Numbered from the stretch's first letter, positions 51,588-61,454 are shown. The stretch: 64,000 bases of DNA from Pseudomonas putida (GCF_030159595.1 NZ_BSKJ01000001.1:1-64000), one strand, 5' to 3'. The notes: generated from the sequence alone by a model not told the origin. Numbers and translations: made by a program.

Positions 51588-52124
51588 ATGAATGCCCCTC
51601 CCAGTGCTCCTGCCCCGGGCCTCGAACTGGAGACCCTCTACCGTGCCCACCACGGCTGGATCCGCCAGTGGCTGCAGCGCAAGCTCGGCAATGCCCATGA
51701 TGCGGCGGAGCTGGCGCAGGATGTGTTCGTGCGGCTGCTCACCAAACCCCGCGCCTTCAATGACCAGGAGCACGCGCGCGCCTACCTCGGGCGTATGTCG
51801 CGAAATGCCTGTGTGGACTTCTGGCGGCGGCGGCGGGTAGAGCAGGCCTACCTGGAAGTGCTGGCCGCCCAGCCCGAGCACTTGGTGCCATCGCTTGAGC
51901 ATCAGGCCGTGATCCTCGAAACACTGGAGCAATTGCAGGCGATGTTCGAGCGCATGCCCAAGCGGGTGGCCGAAGCGTTTTTCATGGCGCAGTTGCAGGG
52001 CATGAAGCAACGCGAGATTGCCGAGCAACTGGGTGTGAGCGAGCGCAGCGTGAACACTTACCTGGCCCAGGCGATGTACCAGTGCTTGCTGTTGGAGGTG
52101 GACCTGGACGACGCGCTGACATGA
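51588..52124 (+). CDS. FecI-type ECF sigma factor, cassette 1
   Basis: A 178-residue ECF sigma factor. Region 2 is DAAELAQDVFVRLLTKPRAF and YLGRMSRNACVDFWRRRRVE (about residues 35-85); region 4 is MKQREIAEQLGVSERSVNTYLAQAM (about 140-165). The start MNAPPSAPAPG follows a Fur-box-like site. It overlaps its FecR anti-sigma by ATGA. By analogy it transcribes the receptor gene downstream when the ligand signal arrives. Confidence 0.93.
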   Translation: MNAPPSAPAPGLELETLYRAHHGWIRQWLQRKLGNAHDAAELAQDVFVRLLTKPRAFNDQEHARAYLGRMSRNACVDFWRRRRVEQAYLEVLAAQPEHLVPSLEHQAVILETLEQLQAMFERMPKRVAEAFFMAQLQGMKQREIAEQLGVSERSVNTYLAQAMYQCLLLEVDLDDALT

Positions 52125-53086
52125 GCCGGGCGCCACTCGACCATGCCGTGCTGCAAGCGGCTGCCGGCTGGTTCGCGCGGTTGCACGCAGCGCAGAACGA
52201 CCCCGCCGCCAACGCGCAATGGCGTGCGTGGCTGAGCGAGGATGCGCGGCATCGGTTGGCCTGGTCTTATGTAGAAAGTATCAACCAGCGTTTCGGCAAC
52301 CTCGACGGCCAGGCAGAGCAGGCGCGGCAGGTGTTCGACAGCGTTCGGCGTGGCCAGCAATCGCGCCGGGCCGTGCTTGGCAGCCTCTGTGTGGCGGGTG
52401 CGGCGGGGCTGTTGGGGTGGGGCGGCTGGCAGCGGGGTTGGGTGGACTCACCACGCGCCTGGTTTGCTACCTACCGCACCGGCCTGGGCGAGGTGCGGCC
52501 GCTCACGTTGGCCGATGGCAGCCAGCTGTGGTTGAACGGCGGCACGGCGCTGGATGTGCAGTTTGATGAAAACGTACGGCAACTGCGCCTGTATCGCGGC
52601 GAAATCCTGATAGAAACCGGCAAAGACCCTCGCCCCCTGGCCGTCGTGACGCGGGCAGGGCGCATGCAACCGCTCGGCACGCGGTTCAGTGTTCGGGACC
52701 AAGGGCTGACAACCACCTTGAGTGTGTTCGAAGGCGCCGTGCAGGCCACCTGTTCCGGCAGTGGTGTGCAAACCACGCTGGGCGCCGGGCACATGCTGGT
52801 GTTCGACGCGCAGCAGGCCGGCGCGTCGACGGCTGCACAAGCCTTGCGCCAGGACTGGAGCCGTGGCGTGCTGGTGGCGGAAGACATGCCGTTGGGCCAG
52901 GTGGTCGATGTGCTGCGCGACTACCGCCGTGGCCACCTGGGCATTGATCCTGCGCTGAACAGCTTGCGCGCCGTGGGTACCTTCCCGTTGCAGGACACCG
53001 ACCGCACTCTGGCCATGCTCGAACGTGCGTTGCCCATTCGCGTGGTGCGCACCTTGCCTTGGTGGGTCTCGATCGAAGCACGCTGA
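52121..53086 (+). CDS. FecR-type sigma regulator, cassette 1
   Basis: A 321-residue FecR: N-terminal DUF4880-type sigma-binding region (AAAGWFARLHAAQ and WRAWLSEDARHRLAW), a membrane helix near 87-107 (GSLCVAGAAGLLGWGGW), and periplasmic FecR domain (TYRTGLGEVRPLTLADGSQL, LYRGEILIETGKDPRPLAVV). It relays the signal from the TonB-dependent receptor to the sigma factor. The start overlaps the sigma stop; the receptor begins 91 bases downstream. Confidence 0.93.
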   Translation: MSRAPLDHAVLQAAAGWFARLHAAQNDPAANAQWRAWLSEDARHRLAWSYVESINQRFGNLDGQAEQARQVFDSVRRGQQSRRAVLGSLCVAGAAGLLGWGGWQRGWVDSPRAWFATYRTGLGEVRPLTLADGSQLWLNGGTALDVQFDENVRQLRLYRGEILIETGKDPRPLAVVTRAGRMQPLGTRFSVRDQGLTTTLSVFEGAVQATCSGSGVQTTLGAGHMLVFDAQQAGASTAAQALRQDWSRGVLVAEDMPLGQVVDVLRDYRRGHLGIDPALNSLRAVGTFPLQDTDRTLAMLERALPIRVVRTLPWWVSIEAR

Positions 53087-53177
53087 AAAATTTTCAAAAT
53101 TCTTTTTCTGGTTTTGAGGCGCTCATGCGCTTGGTGGGATGACGCTACTTCATCCTGCTTACGGAAGGACCCCCTTC

Positions 53178-55613
53178 ATGCTGCTTCGCGACTCTGCTTC
53201 CTCGCGCCGTCATCCACTGGCCCTGGCCATTCTCCTTGCCCTTGGCGGCCACGTTGCCGCCGCCCAGGCCGACAGCAACGGCGCTGTGGCACAAGGTGCG
53301 GTGTTCGACATCCCGGTCGGGCCGCTGGCGCGGCAACTGAACCTGCTGGCCAGCCAGGCCGGGCTGTTGATCGGCGGTGATGCCACGCTCACCGCCAACA
53401 AGCAGAGCCAGGTGGTACACGCCACCAGTGTGGAGCAGGCGCTGGCGCAGATGCTGGCCGGCAGCGGTGTGGAAGCGGTGCGCACGGGCGAGCGGGAGTT
53501 CCAGCTGGTGCGCCAGGCCGAAGCGGCTGCAGGCGCAGTGACCTTGGGGAGCACCACCATTTCCGGTCAGGGCCTTGGCGATGTGACGGAGGGCACGGGG
53601 GCTTACGCCACGGGCCGTTCGTCCACTGCCACCAAGCTGCCGATGAGCCTGCGCGAAACGCCGCAGTCGGTCACCGTGGTCACCCGCCAGCGCATGGATG
53701 ACCAGAACATGAAAAACCTCGATGACGTGATGCGTAACGCCACTGGCGTCACCATCATCAAAAGCGGTAGCGAGCGTTCGGTGTACCAAGCACGTGGGCA
53801 GTCGGTCGAGAACCTTCAGATCGATGGCGTGCCGACCAACATTGGCAACCCCTACTCGATGGACACCATCTCCAAGCCCAACACCGACATCTACGACCGT
53901 GTGGAGATCGTACGCGGCGCCACTGGCCTGATGGAAGGCGCGGGTAACCCGTCGGCTTCCATCAACCTGATTCGCAAGCGGCCCACGGCCGAACGCCAGG
54001 CGCTGATCGAAACCTCGGTCGGCTCCTGGGACGACTACAAGACCATGGTCGACCTGTCCGCACCGCTGAACGAAGCGGGCACGCTGCGCGGTCGCTCTGT
54101 CATTACATACAACAATGCCAACAGCTACCTGGACACCGCCCAGAAAGAAAACCAATTGTTCTACGGCATCCTGGAAGCTGATCTGAACGAGTCGACACTG
54201 GCGACCTTCGGTTTTACCTACCAGAAAGAGCGGAACTCCGGTTACGACTGGTCGGCCCTGCCCAGCCAGCTAAGCGGAGCGTTCTACCCGGTTTCGCGCT
54301 CTACCTCGCTGACCGGTGACTGGAACCACCTGGACAAGCGCAATACCACGATGTTCGCCGATATCCAGCACACCTTCGCCAACGGCTGGAAGGGCGTGGT
54401 GGCCGTGAACCAGATGTGGGCGAAATCGGACTTCCTGGGTAACTACACCTACCCGGGCGGTGGCACTGACCTGTTCACCCTCAACCCGCGCCACTTTCGC
54501 TTCGATGACACCCAGAGCAGCATCGACGGCTACTTCACCGGCCCGTTCCAGCTACTGGGTCGCCAGCATGAGCTGATCGTGGGCGGCAACTGGAACAAGG
54601 ACGACTTCGACTATCACGGCGGGCGCGATGCCACCTACCGCTACATCGTCGACATGAACAACCTGGCAGCGTTCGACCCGCCCAAGCCGACCGCCCTGAA
54701 CGTCAACCAGTGGCAATACAACCGCACCCAAGAGCAGAAGGGCGTGTATGCGGCCAGCCGGTTCAGCCTCACCGATTCCACCACGTTCATCCTCGGTAGC
54801 CGCTGGAGCTGGTACAGCCATGATTCGCTGGACGACACCAATGGCGTGCGTGAGTCCACAGACTATAAGCACTTCTCCAAGAGTGGCGAAGTCACCCCGT
54901 ACGCGGGCCTTGTGCAAGACCTGAACGAAAACTGGTCGGCCTACGCCAGCTACACCGAAATCTTCAAGCCGCAGAGTTCGCAGGACCCAGATGGCAACAC
55001 GCTCCTGCCGATGACCGGCAGCAACTACGAGATCGGCTTGAAGGGTGAGTTCCTGGACAAGCGCCTGCAAACTTCCATCGCGCTGTTCCAGTCCGACCAG
55101 ACCGGCCGTGCCGAGCGGGTGACCTGTGCGCAGACCTTTGCGTGCTACCGCGCATCCGACAAAGTGCGCAACAAAGGCATCGAGCTGGAGCTGACCGGTG
55201 AGGTGTTGCCGAACTGGAACGTGTCGGCGGGCTACACCTATACCCAGTCCAAGTACATGGCGGGTGAGCAGAAAGGCGAAGACTTCAATGGCGCCTCGCC
55301 ACGCCACCTGTTCAAGGTCGCGACCGATTACCGCCTGCCAGGTGCGCTCAACCCGCTGCGTGTAGGCGGCAGCTTCTATGCGCAAAGCAAGATGACCCAG
55401 ACCGAAGTGGACAGTGACTACAAGATCCAGCAGGACGCCTACCACTTGACCAACCTGCATGCGATCTACGAGATCAACAAGAACCTTGAAGTGCAGTACA
55501 ACCTGGATAACGTGTTCGACAAGAAGTACTACCAGACCCTGGGTAACCCCAACTACTGGAACTTCTACGGCGAGCCGCGCAATTTCAACCTGGCGCTGCG
55601 GGCCAGGTTCTAA
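53178..55613 (+). CDS. TonB-dependent siderophore receptor with STN signalling domain, cassette 1
   Basis: An 811-residue outer-membrane receptor. Signal peptide (about 1-30), STN domain (about 45-125: FDIPVGPLARQLNLLASQ), plug (RETPQSVTVVTRQRMDD and the VEIVRGATGLMEGAGNPSAS block) and a 22-strand-type barrel ending in FDKKYYQTLGNPNYWNF and a terminal Phe. The STN domain marks it as a transducer for the FecIR pair before it. GGAAGG precedes the ATG. It is probably a ferric-siderophore importer; ligand unknown. Confidence 0.93.
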   Translation: MLLRDSASSRRHPLALAILLALGGHVAAAQADSNGAVAQGAVFDIPVGPLARQLNLLASQAGLLIGGDATLTANKQSQVVHATSVEQALAQMLAGSGVEAVRTGEREFQLVRQAEAAAGAVTLGSTTISGQGLGDVTEGTGAYATGRSSTATKLPMSLRETPQSVTVVTRQRMDDQNMKNLDDVMRNATGVTIIKSGSERSVYQARGQSVENLQIDGVPTNIGNPYSMDTISKPNTDIYDRVEIVRGATGLMEGAGNPSASINLIRKRPTAERQALIETSVGSWDDYKTMVDLSAPLNEAGTLRGRSVITYNNANSYLDTAQKENQLFYGILEADLNESTLATFGFTYQKERNSGYDWSALPSQLSGAFYPVSRSTSLTGDWNHLDKRNTTMFADIQHTFANGWKGVVAVNQMWAKSDFLGNYTYPGGGTDLFTLNPRHFRFDDTQSSIDGYFTGPFQLLGRQHELIVGGNWNKDDFDYHGGRDATYRYIVDMNNLAAFDPPKPTALNVNQWQYNRTQEQKGVYAASRFSLTDSTTFILGSRWSWYSHDSLDDTNGVRESTDYKHFSKSGEVTPYAGLVQDLNENWSAYASYTEIFKPQSSQDPDGNTLLPMTGSNYEIGLKGEFLDKRLQTSIALFQSDQTGRAERVTCAQTFACYRASDKVRNKGIELELTGEVLPNWNVSAGYTYTQSKYMAGEQKGEDFNGASPRHLFKVATDYRLPGALNPLRVGGSFYAQSKMTQTEVDSDYKIQQDAYHLTNLHAIYEINKNLEVQYNLDNVFDKKYYQTLGNPNYWNFYGEPRNFNLALRARF

Positions 55614-55659
55614 GCGGCTGACGCGGTCGGTGCAGGAGCGGCCGCGTCGCTGTTTTACA

Positions 55660-55678
55660 CTTGCGATCAATTCTCAAC
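55660..55678 (+). promoter_or_regulatory. possible Fur box of cassette 2
   Basis: TTGCGATCAATTCTCAA with loose dyad symmetry lies 47 bases before the second sigma gene. It is similar in composition to Pseudomonas Fur sites but much less symmetric than the one at 51554. Confidence 0.4.
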
Positions 55679-55724
55679 AACGCTAGCATCGCCGCTCCAG
55701 CCACCCCAGCACACGCGCCAGCCC

Positions 55725-56246
55725 ATGTCCGACGAGCAGGAAGCCCGCAGCCTGTCGCTGCTCTACCAACGGCACCGCAACGAATTGCTGGCCTTCCTTA
55801 CCCGCAAGGTGCGCTGCCGCGAAACGGCCCGGGACTTGCTGCAGGACGCCTTCGTGCGCCTGCTGCACAGCGAGCACGGCCAGGTCGGCAACCTGCGTGC
55901 ATTCCTTTACCGCATCGCCACCAACCTGAGCATCGACCACGCCCGCCGTACCCAGGTGCGTGGGGTGAATGACGAGCAAGCGCTCGACCAGTTGCTGACC
56001 GATACCACGCCCGAGCGCAGTGCGGTGGCGGGCAACACGCTGGCGCATCTGGAGCGGCTGATCGATGGCTTGCCTTCGCCCACCCGTGAGGTGTTTCTGC
56101 TGGCCCGGGTGGAGCAAATGAGCTACAAGGACATCGCCACGCGGCTTGGCATCAATGAGCGCGCCGTCGAGCGGCATTTGAACAAAGCCCTCAGCCACTG
56201 CGCCGCCGCCGCGCTGGATGCCCGCATCAAGACTGAATCGCCATGA
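55725..56246 (+). CDS. FecI-type ECF sigma factor, cassette 2
   Basis: A 173-residue ECF sigma: region 2 CRETARDLLQDAFVRLL and AFLYRIATNLSIDHARRTQ (about residues 30-82), region 4 MSYKDIATRLGINERAVERHL (about 133-153). It overlaps its FecR by four bases. It lies only 111 bases after the first cassette's receptor gene; sequence similarity to the first sigma is moderate, so the two are distinct paralogues and not a recent duplication. Confidence 0.94.
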   Translation: MSDEQEARSLSLLYQRHRNELLAFLTRKVRCRETARDLLQDAFVRLLHSEHGQVGNLRAFLYRIATNLSIDHARRTQVRGVNDEQALDQLLTDTTPERSAVAGNTLAHLERLIDGLPSPTREVFLLARVEQMSYKDIATRLGINERAVERHLNKALSHCAAAALDARIKTESP

Positions 56247-57166
56247 CCGTCTCTCCCGACCACGACCCTATCGCGCACCAGCAAGCCCTGGACTGGTTTA
56301 CCCGCCTGCGCGCCGAAAACCTTGGCAGCGAGGCGCATGCGGCCTTCGAGACCTGGCGGCTGCTACCACAAAACGCACGGGCATATGCCGAGGTGGAGCA
56401 GCTGTGGCAAACCCTTGAGCTGCCCGCACACCGGGTGCGCAAGGCCGACCGTGCCAAGGCCAGGCGTTGGCCGCGTTACGCCGCCGCTGCCTGCCTGCTA
56501 CTGGCCGCTGGTGCGGTCTGGCTGTCGGTGCCGGCGTTGCAGGGCCTGGGCAGCGATTACGCCACGGTGGCGGGCGAGCGCCGTGAGGTGCTGCTGAACG
56601 ATGGCTCCCGCCTGTGGCTGGACAGCGCCAGCGAGGTGGATGTGGACGTGCAGGGCGCTACGCGCACCGTGCGGCTGCGCCAAGGGCGGCTGTTTGCGGA
56701 TGTGGTGCACGACGGTCGGCCATTCGTGGTGCACGTCGACGAGGCCAAGGTTGAAGTGCTGGGTACGCGCTTTTCGGTCAGCCGCGCAGCGGCAGGCGAT
56801 GAGGTGGTGTTGCTCAGCGGCCGGGTGCAAGTCAGCACGCCGGCACAACAGCAATTGCTCGCGCCGGGGCAACGCTTGGAGGTACAGGGCGAGCGGGTGA
56901 GCGCGCCGGAAACGGTTGATGCCGAGCGCTTGCTGGCCTGGCGCACCGGGCAGTTGCGGGTGCGTGAGGTGCCATTGCAACAGGTGCTGCAGCAACTGGC
57001 CGGTTACCAAGGCAAGCGCCTGGTGCTGCTGAACGCGCAGGCCGGGCAGCGGCGGGTAAGTGGCAGCTTCAACCTGGACCAGGCCGACAGCGCCCTGGAC
57101 GCCCTGATCAGCAGTCAACAGCTGCAGGCCCATGCGCTGCTGGGGCACTGGCTGATCATTCGATAA
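56243..57166 (+). CDS. FecR-type sigma regulator, cassette 2
   Basis: A 307-residue FecR: DUF4880 part (HQQALDWFTRLRAENLGSEA and WRLLPQNARAYAEVEQLWQ), membrane helix about 77-98 (YAAAACLLLAAGAVWLSV), FecR domain (VAGERREVLLNDGSRLWLDS) and a C-terminal signalling region. It is coupled to its sigma gene and placed 91 bases before its receptor, the same spacing as in cassette 1. Confidence 0.93.
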   Translation: MTVSPDHDPIAHQQALDWFTRLRAENLGSEAHAAFETWRLLPQNARAYAEVEQLWQTLELPAHRVRKADRAKARRWPRYAAAACLLLAAGAVWLSVPALQGLGSDYATVAGERREVLLNDGSRLWLDSASEVDVDVQGATRTVRLRQGRLFADVVHDGRPFVVHVDEAKVEVLGTRFSVSRAAAGDEVVLLSGRVQVSTPAQQQLLAPGQRLEVQGERVSAPETVDAERLLAWRTGQLRVREVPLQQVLQQLAGYQGKRLVLLNAQAGQRRVSGSFNLDQADSALDALISSQQLQAHALLGHWLIIR

Positions 57167-57257
57167 TTTTTTTCGCCCGCGCGGGGATTACCGATTCTGC
57201 TGCGTCACACCCCACACATAAGAAATATTTGCATTCGCATTTTTCCGGGGAGTACAC

Positions 57258-59681
57258 ATGCAGCACCCACGCGATTCTGTTTTCAACCGCCGCCCATTGG
57301 CCAGTGCCGTGCTGGCGGCCAGCTTTTTCTCTGTATGGCCCGGGTTGCCCTTGCAGGCTGCCGAGGCAAACGCTGCGCAGGCGCAGAGCCAGCGTTTCAG
57401 TTTCAACATCCCCGCCCAGGCACTGGCCGATGCGCTCGATGCGTTCAGCGCGCAAAGCGGCTATCAGGTGATTTACAGCGCCAGCGAAGTCATGGGCCAG
57501 TCATCCGCCGCGGTGCTGGGCCAGCTCAGCGCGGGCGATGCCATTCGCACCCTGGTGGCCGGCAGCAATGCGCAGCTCAGCCAGCCCAACGCCAGCAGCT
57601 TCGTCATCACCTTGCCAGCCCGCGCGGGTAACAGTGTGCAGCTGGAGACCTTGAGCATATCCGGCAAGGCGCCGGGGTCGACTACCGAAGGCACCGGGCT
57701 GTACACCACATATTCCTCCAGCAGCTCCACGCGCCTGAACCTGACGCCGAAGGAAACCCCGCAATCGCTGACGGTCATGACCCGCCAGCGCCTGGATGAC
57801 CAGAAGCTCACCACCCTCAACGAGGTGCTGGAGCAGACGCCAGGCATCACTGCGTCGCATACCAGCATTGGCGCCGAGAACAACACCTACTGGTCGCGTG
57901 GCTTCCAGATCAACAACTTCGAAATCGACGGTGTGCCGACTTCGTCGCGCATCGACAACTCCACCCAGTACACCGCCATGTACGACCGGGTCGAGATCGT
58001 CAGGGGCGCCACCGGCTTGATCAGCGGCACCGGCACGCCTTCGGCGACCATCAACCTGATCCGCAAACGGCCGACCTTCGAGCCGCAGTTCAGCGTCACC
58101 GCCGAGGCCGGCAGTTGGGACCGCTATGGCCTGGGCTTCGATGCTTCGGGGCCATTGACCGAAACCGGCAATGTGCGCGGGCGCCTGGTGGTGGATTACA
58201 AGGACCAGAAGTACTGGGTTGACCGCATGTCGTCGGATGCCGCGCTGGTGTATGGCATCACCGAGTTCGACCTGGCGGAATCGACCTTGCTCACCCTGGG
58301 GTTCAGCTACGCCAACACCCACACCAACTCGCCGCTGCGTGCGGGCTTCCCGGTGCATTTCAGCAATGGCCAGAAAACCGACTTCCCGCGCTCGACCAAC
58401 AGCTCGCCAGACTGGGCCTATTACGACCGCAAGGTGACCAACCTTTTCGGCTCCATCGAGCACACGTTCGACAATGGCTGGAGCGCCAAGGTCGAGCTCA
58501 GCCACACGCAAAATTCCTTCGACCAACTGACCAACTACCTCAACGGCAGCATCGACCAGCAGACCGGCGCCGGTGCCTACATGTACCCCAACCGCTGGTC
58601 CGGCACCCCACGGCAGAACACACTGGACGCCTACGTCACCGGCCCCTTCAGCCTGTTCGGCCGCGAGCATGAGCTGATCGTGGGTACCACCCTGTCTCGT
58701 TACCGCGAGCACACCCCGGAGCGGGGCGGCTGGTACGGGCCATGGACCGGCTACGACGGCACCATCGACAACTTCTTCACCTGGGATGGCAGCGGCCCAC
58801 GCCCAGACACCACCCCGGTGGGCAAAAGCCTGATCGACGAAAACCAGTACGCGGCCTACCTGACGTCGCGCTTTCATATCACCGACAACACCCACCTGAT
58901 CCTCGGCAGCCGGGTGACCGACTGGAAGCGCGAGAACGAGAACATCAGCGACAGCGGTACCAGCACCAAGGACAGCCAGAATCGGCATGGCATCTTCCTG
59001 CCCTACGCCGGCCTGGTCTACGACCTGAGCGACACCTGGTCGCTGTACGGCAGCTACACCAAAATCTTCAACCCGCAGCAATACGGCATGAAGGACATCA
59101 ATAACAAGGCGCTGGACCCGCAGGAAGGGGTGGGCTACGAGGTGGGGGTGAAGGGCAGCTTCAACGACGACAAGCTCAACGCCAGCCTGGCGCTGTTCAA
59201 GATCGAGCAGGACAACCTGGCCGTGTACCTGCGTGACCCGGACATCTACACCCTTGAACAGGGCACTACCACTGAAGGCGTGGAGCTGTCGCTGGATGGT
59301 GAACTGGCAGAGGGTTGGCAGGCCATGGCAGGTTATGCCTACAGCGTCAGCACCGACCAGGACGACCAGCGCATCGTCACCAATATCCCGCGCCACAGCG
59401 TGAAGACCTTCACTACCTACCGCCTGCCGGGCGCGTTGGACAAGCTGACCGTGGGCGGCGGCGTGAACTGGCAGAGCAAGTATGGCCAGGACTTGCACAC
59501 CTTCACCCAAGGCAGTTTCGCGGTGGTCAACCTGATGACGCGCTACGACGTGACCCGGGACTTGAGCGTGAAACTCAACCTCAACAATGTGTTCGACAAG
59601 AAGTACTACGGGTTTGCCGGCAGTTGGGGCGTGTACGGCGAACCGCGCAATTTCATGACCAGCATGGAATACCGGTTCTGA
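57258..59681 (+). CDS. TonB-dependent siderophore receptor with STN signalling domain, cassette 2
   Basis: An 807-residue receptor. Signal peptide (about 1-34), STN domain (FNIPAQALADALDAFSAQSG, about 48-67 onward), plug (KETPQSLTVMTRQRLDDQ and VEIVRGATGLISGTGTPSAT), barrel ending FDKKYYGFAGSWGVYGEPRN and terminal Phe. TTTTCCGGGGAG precedes the ATG. It is similar in plan to the first receptor but different enough to bind another ferric siderophore. A GC-rich hairpin follows the stop. Confidence 0.93.
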   Translation: MQHPRDSVFNRRPLASAVLAASFFSVWPGLPLQAAEANAAQAQSQRFSFNIPAQALADALDAFSAQSGYQVIYSASEVMGQSSAAVLGQLSAGDAIRTLVAGSNAQLSQPNASSFVITLPARAGNSVQLETLSISGKAPGSTTEGTGLYTTYSSSSSTRLNLTPKETPQSLTVMTRQRLDDQKLTTLNEVLEQTPGITASHTSIGAENNTYWSRGFQINNFEIDGVPTSSRIDNSTQYTAMYDRVEIVRGATGLISGTGTPSATINLIRKRPTFEPQFSVTAEAGSWDRYGLGFDASGPLTETGNVRGRLVVDYKDQKYWVDRMSSDAALVYGITEFDLAESTLLTLGFSYANTHTNSPLRAGFPVHFSNGQKTDFPRSTNSSPDWAYYDRKVTNLFGSIEHTFDNGWSAKVELSHTQNSFDQLTNYLNGSIDQQTGAGAYMYPNRWSGTPRQNTLDAYVTGPFSLFGREHELIVGTTLSRYREHTPERGGWYGPWTGYDGTIDNFFTWDGSGPRPDTTPVGKSLIDENQYAAYLTSRFHITDNTHLILGSRVTDWKRENENISDSGTSTKDSQNRHGIFLPYAGLVYDLSDTWSLYGSYTKIFNPQQYGMKDINNKALDPQEGVGYEVGVKGSFNDDKLNASLALFKIEQDNLAVYLRDPDIYTLEQGTTTEGVELSLDGELAEGWQAMAGYAYSVSTDQDDQRIVTNIPRHSVKTFTTYRLPGALDKLTVGGGVNWQSKYGQDLHTFTQGSFAVVNLMTRYDVTRDLSVKLNLNNVFDKKYYGFAGSWGVYGEPRNFMTSMEYRF

Positions 59682-59689
59682 CAGAAGAA

Positions 59690-59716
59690 GCGATGGGGCG
59701 CTTTACGCCCCATCGC
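59690..59716. terminator. hairpin between convergent genes
   Basis: GCGATGGGGCG / CGCCCCATCGC with loop CTTTA lies eight bases past the receptor stop and before the end of the permease gene. There is no T run, but the position fits a shared terminator. Confidence 0.65.
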
Positions 59717-59732
59717 TGGCTGTGCCTGGCCG

Positions 59733-60554
59733 CTAGCGCTGATAAGCCTTGCCAAAATGCCGCTCCAGCCGCGCCTGCACCAGCTCCAGCAGGATCGACA
59801 GCACCCAGTAGATAACCGCCGCCGTCGTCAGCATCTCCAGGTAGCGATAGCTCGATCGTCCATACGATTGCGCAAGGAACATCACTTCCCACACCCCCAT
59901 GACCGAAATCAGCGATGAATCCTTCAGCATCGAGATGAACTGGTTGGCTGTAGGCGGAATGATCACCCGCATGGCCTGGGGCAAGGTGATGTGCCAGAAG
60001 ATTTGTGGCGTGCGCATGCCCAGGGCCAGTGCCGCTTCACGTTGGCCCCGCGCCACGCCCAGGATGCCGGCGCGGAAGATCTCGCTCAGGTAGGCGCCAT
60101 AGTTCAGCGACAGCGCAATGATGCCGGCACTGATGGCGCCAGGTACCAGGCCAAGTTGGGGCAACCCCAGGTAGATCAGCAAAATCTGGATAAGCAGAGG
60201 GGTGCCGCGGAAGAACGAGGTGTAGAAGCTGGCGATGCCCACCAGCACCGCGCTGTTCGACAACCGCGCCAGTGCAGCGGCAAAGCCGAACAGCACCGAT
60301 ACCACCATCGAGCACAGGCACAGGAACAGGGTCAGCGCTGCGCCTTGCAGAAAGCCGTTAGGCCCCAGCCGGAAGCCGGCCAGGTTTGGAAACTTCTCCA
60401 GAATGATCGAGAACTTGAGATCGAAGCTGAGGAAAAACGCAACGAACAGGCCGAACAGTGCCAGCCAGGTCAGCAGTAACCGGGTGCGAAAGCCGAACAG
60501 GCCGGCGCCCGTGGGCTTGACCACGGGCTTGGGGGAGGGGGGGAAGGTGCTCAT
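59733..60554 (-). CDS. polar amino-acid ABC transporter permease
   Basis: A 273-residue HisM/GlnP-type permease with about five membrane helices and the EAA loop (GQREAALALGMRTPQIFWHI then LPQAMRVIIPPTANQF). It moves an amino acid across the inner membrane with its binding protein. The ATG at 60554 overlaps the end of the binding-protein gene by ATGA. No ATPase gene follows: after the stop is the hairpin and the convergent receptor gene. It may share an ATPase encoded elsewhere. Confidence 0.92.
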   Translation of the reverse strand: MSTFPPSPKPVVKPTGAGLFGFRTRLLLTWLALFGLFVAFFLSFDLKFSIILEKFPNLAGFRLGPNGFLQGAALTLFLCLCSMVVSVLFGFAAALARLSNSAVLVGIASFYTSFFRGTPLLIQILLIYLGLPQLGLVPGAISAGIIALSLNYGAYLSEIFRAGILGVARGQREAALALGMRTPQIFWHITLPQAMRVIIPPTANQFISMLKDSSLISVMGVWEVMFLAQSYGRSSYRYLEMLTTAAVIYWVLSILLELVQARLERHFGKAYQR

Positions 60555-61372
60555 TTGCTGATATCGGCGCCAATCCACTTCTGCGAGAGCTTGGCCAGGG
60601 TGCCATCAGCCTTCAGCTCGGCAAACACCTGGCGCACCTTGGCATCCCACTCGGGGTCGCCCTTTTCGATGGCCACCGAGTTCGGCTCTTCATACAGCGC
60701 GGCGCCCGCCAGCTTGAAGCGCTTGTCCTGGTCCAGGCGCGGTTGCGCGGTTACCAGGTTGGTGAGAATGGCGTCCAGGCGCACGCCGGCGCCCAGGCCC
60801 AGGTCCTGGAAGGCGACGTTGTCGGTGTCGTACGGCGCAATTTGCACGAAGTCGAAGGGGTATTCGATCTTCTTGTCTTCGTCGCCTTCGATGACCAGGT
60901 TCTTGTTCAGGTAGCTTTCGTAGCTCGATGCGCTGGTCAAACCCACCTTGCGGCCATCCAGGTCCTTGGCGGTGTGGATGCGCTCGTCCTTGGCATTGAC
61001 CACGATCACTGCAGGTGAGGCGTAGTACTCCACCGGGAAGTCGAACACTTCGCTGCGTGCCTTGCTTGGGGTCATCGAGCAGATGCAGATGTCGTAGCGC
61101 CCGCTCCAGCGGCCTGCGGCGATCACGTCCCAGGAAGGGGTTTCGAGGCGCAGTTTGACGCCGAGCTTGTCTGCCACGGCCTTGGCGACGTCCACGTCAA
61201 AACCGTCCAGCTGGTTCTGGTCGTTGAGGAAAGAAAACGGCGGGTAGCTTTCCATCAGGACGTTGACCAGTTCCTTGCGCGATTCAACCCGCTCGAGCGT
61301 GGCGCCGGCAAAGGCCTGGGAAGCAGTGGCGAGCAGCACGAGGCCCGCACCGAGCACGGTAGAAAATCGCAT
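60551..61372 (-). CDS. periplasmic amino-acid binding protein
   Basis: A 273-residue family 3 solute-binding protein with a signal peptide (MRFSTVLGAGLVLLATASQA), the fold-start motif RKELVNVLMESYPPFSFLND and GFDVDVAKAVADKLGVKLRL. A YYASPAVIVV and DLDGRKVGLTSASSYE stretch follows. The start at 61372 was chosen for AGG seven bases upstream; other in-frame ATGs at 61378 and 61396 are possible. Next to homocysteine and sulfur amino acid genes, a substrate such as methionine, S-methylmethionine or a relative is plausible (inference). Confidence 0.9.
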   Translation of the reverse strand: MRFSTVLGAGLVLLATASQAFAGATLERVESRKELVNVLMESYPPFSFLNDQNQLDGFDVDVAKAVADKLGVKLRLETPSWDVIAAGRWSGRYDICICSMTPSKARSEVFDFPVEYYASPAVIVVNAKDERIHTAKDLDGRKVGLTSASSYESYLNKNLVIEGDEDKKIEYPFDFVQIAPYDTDNVAFQDLGLGAGVRLDAILTNLVTAQPRLDQDKRFKLAGAALYEEPNSVAIEKGDPEWDAKVRQVFAELKADGTLAKLSQKWIGADISK

Positions 61373-61439
61373 GTACATACCTGATATGTTGGGCAAAGGA
61401 GTGATAGGGTATTTAATAGTTATAAACGTCCATGAACTA

Positions 61440-61454
61440 ATGAATTTAATTCAT
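61440..61454. promoter_or_regulatory. palindromic operator candidate between divergent genes
   Basis: ATGAATT-T-AATTCAT is a perfect 7-1-7 palindrome between the binding-protein gene and the homocysteine methyltransferase gene, 21 bases before the latter. Its place suits a regulator acting on both divergent promoters; the protein is unknown. Confidence 0.5.
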
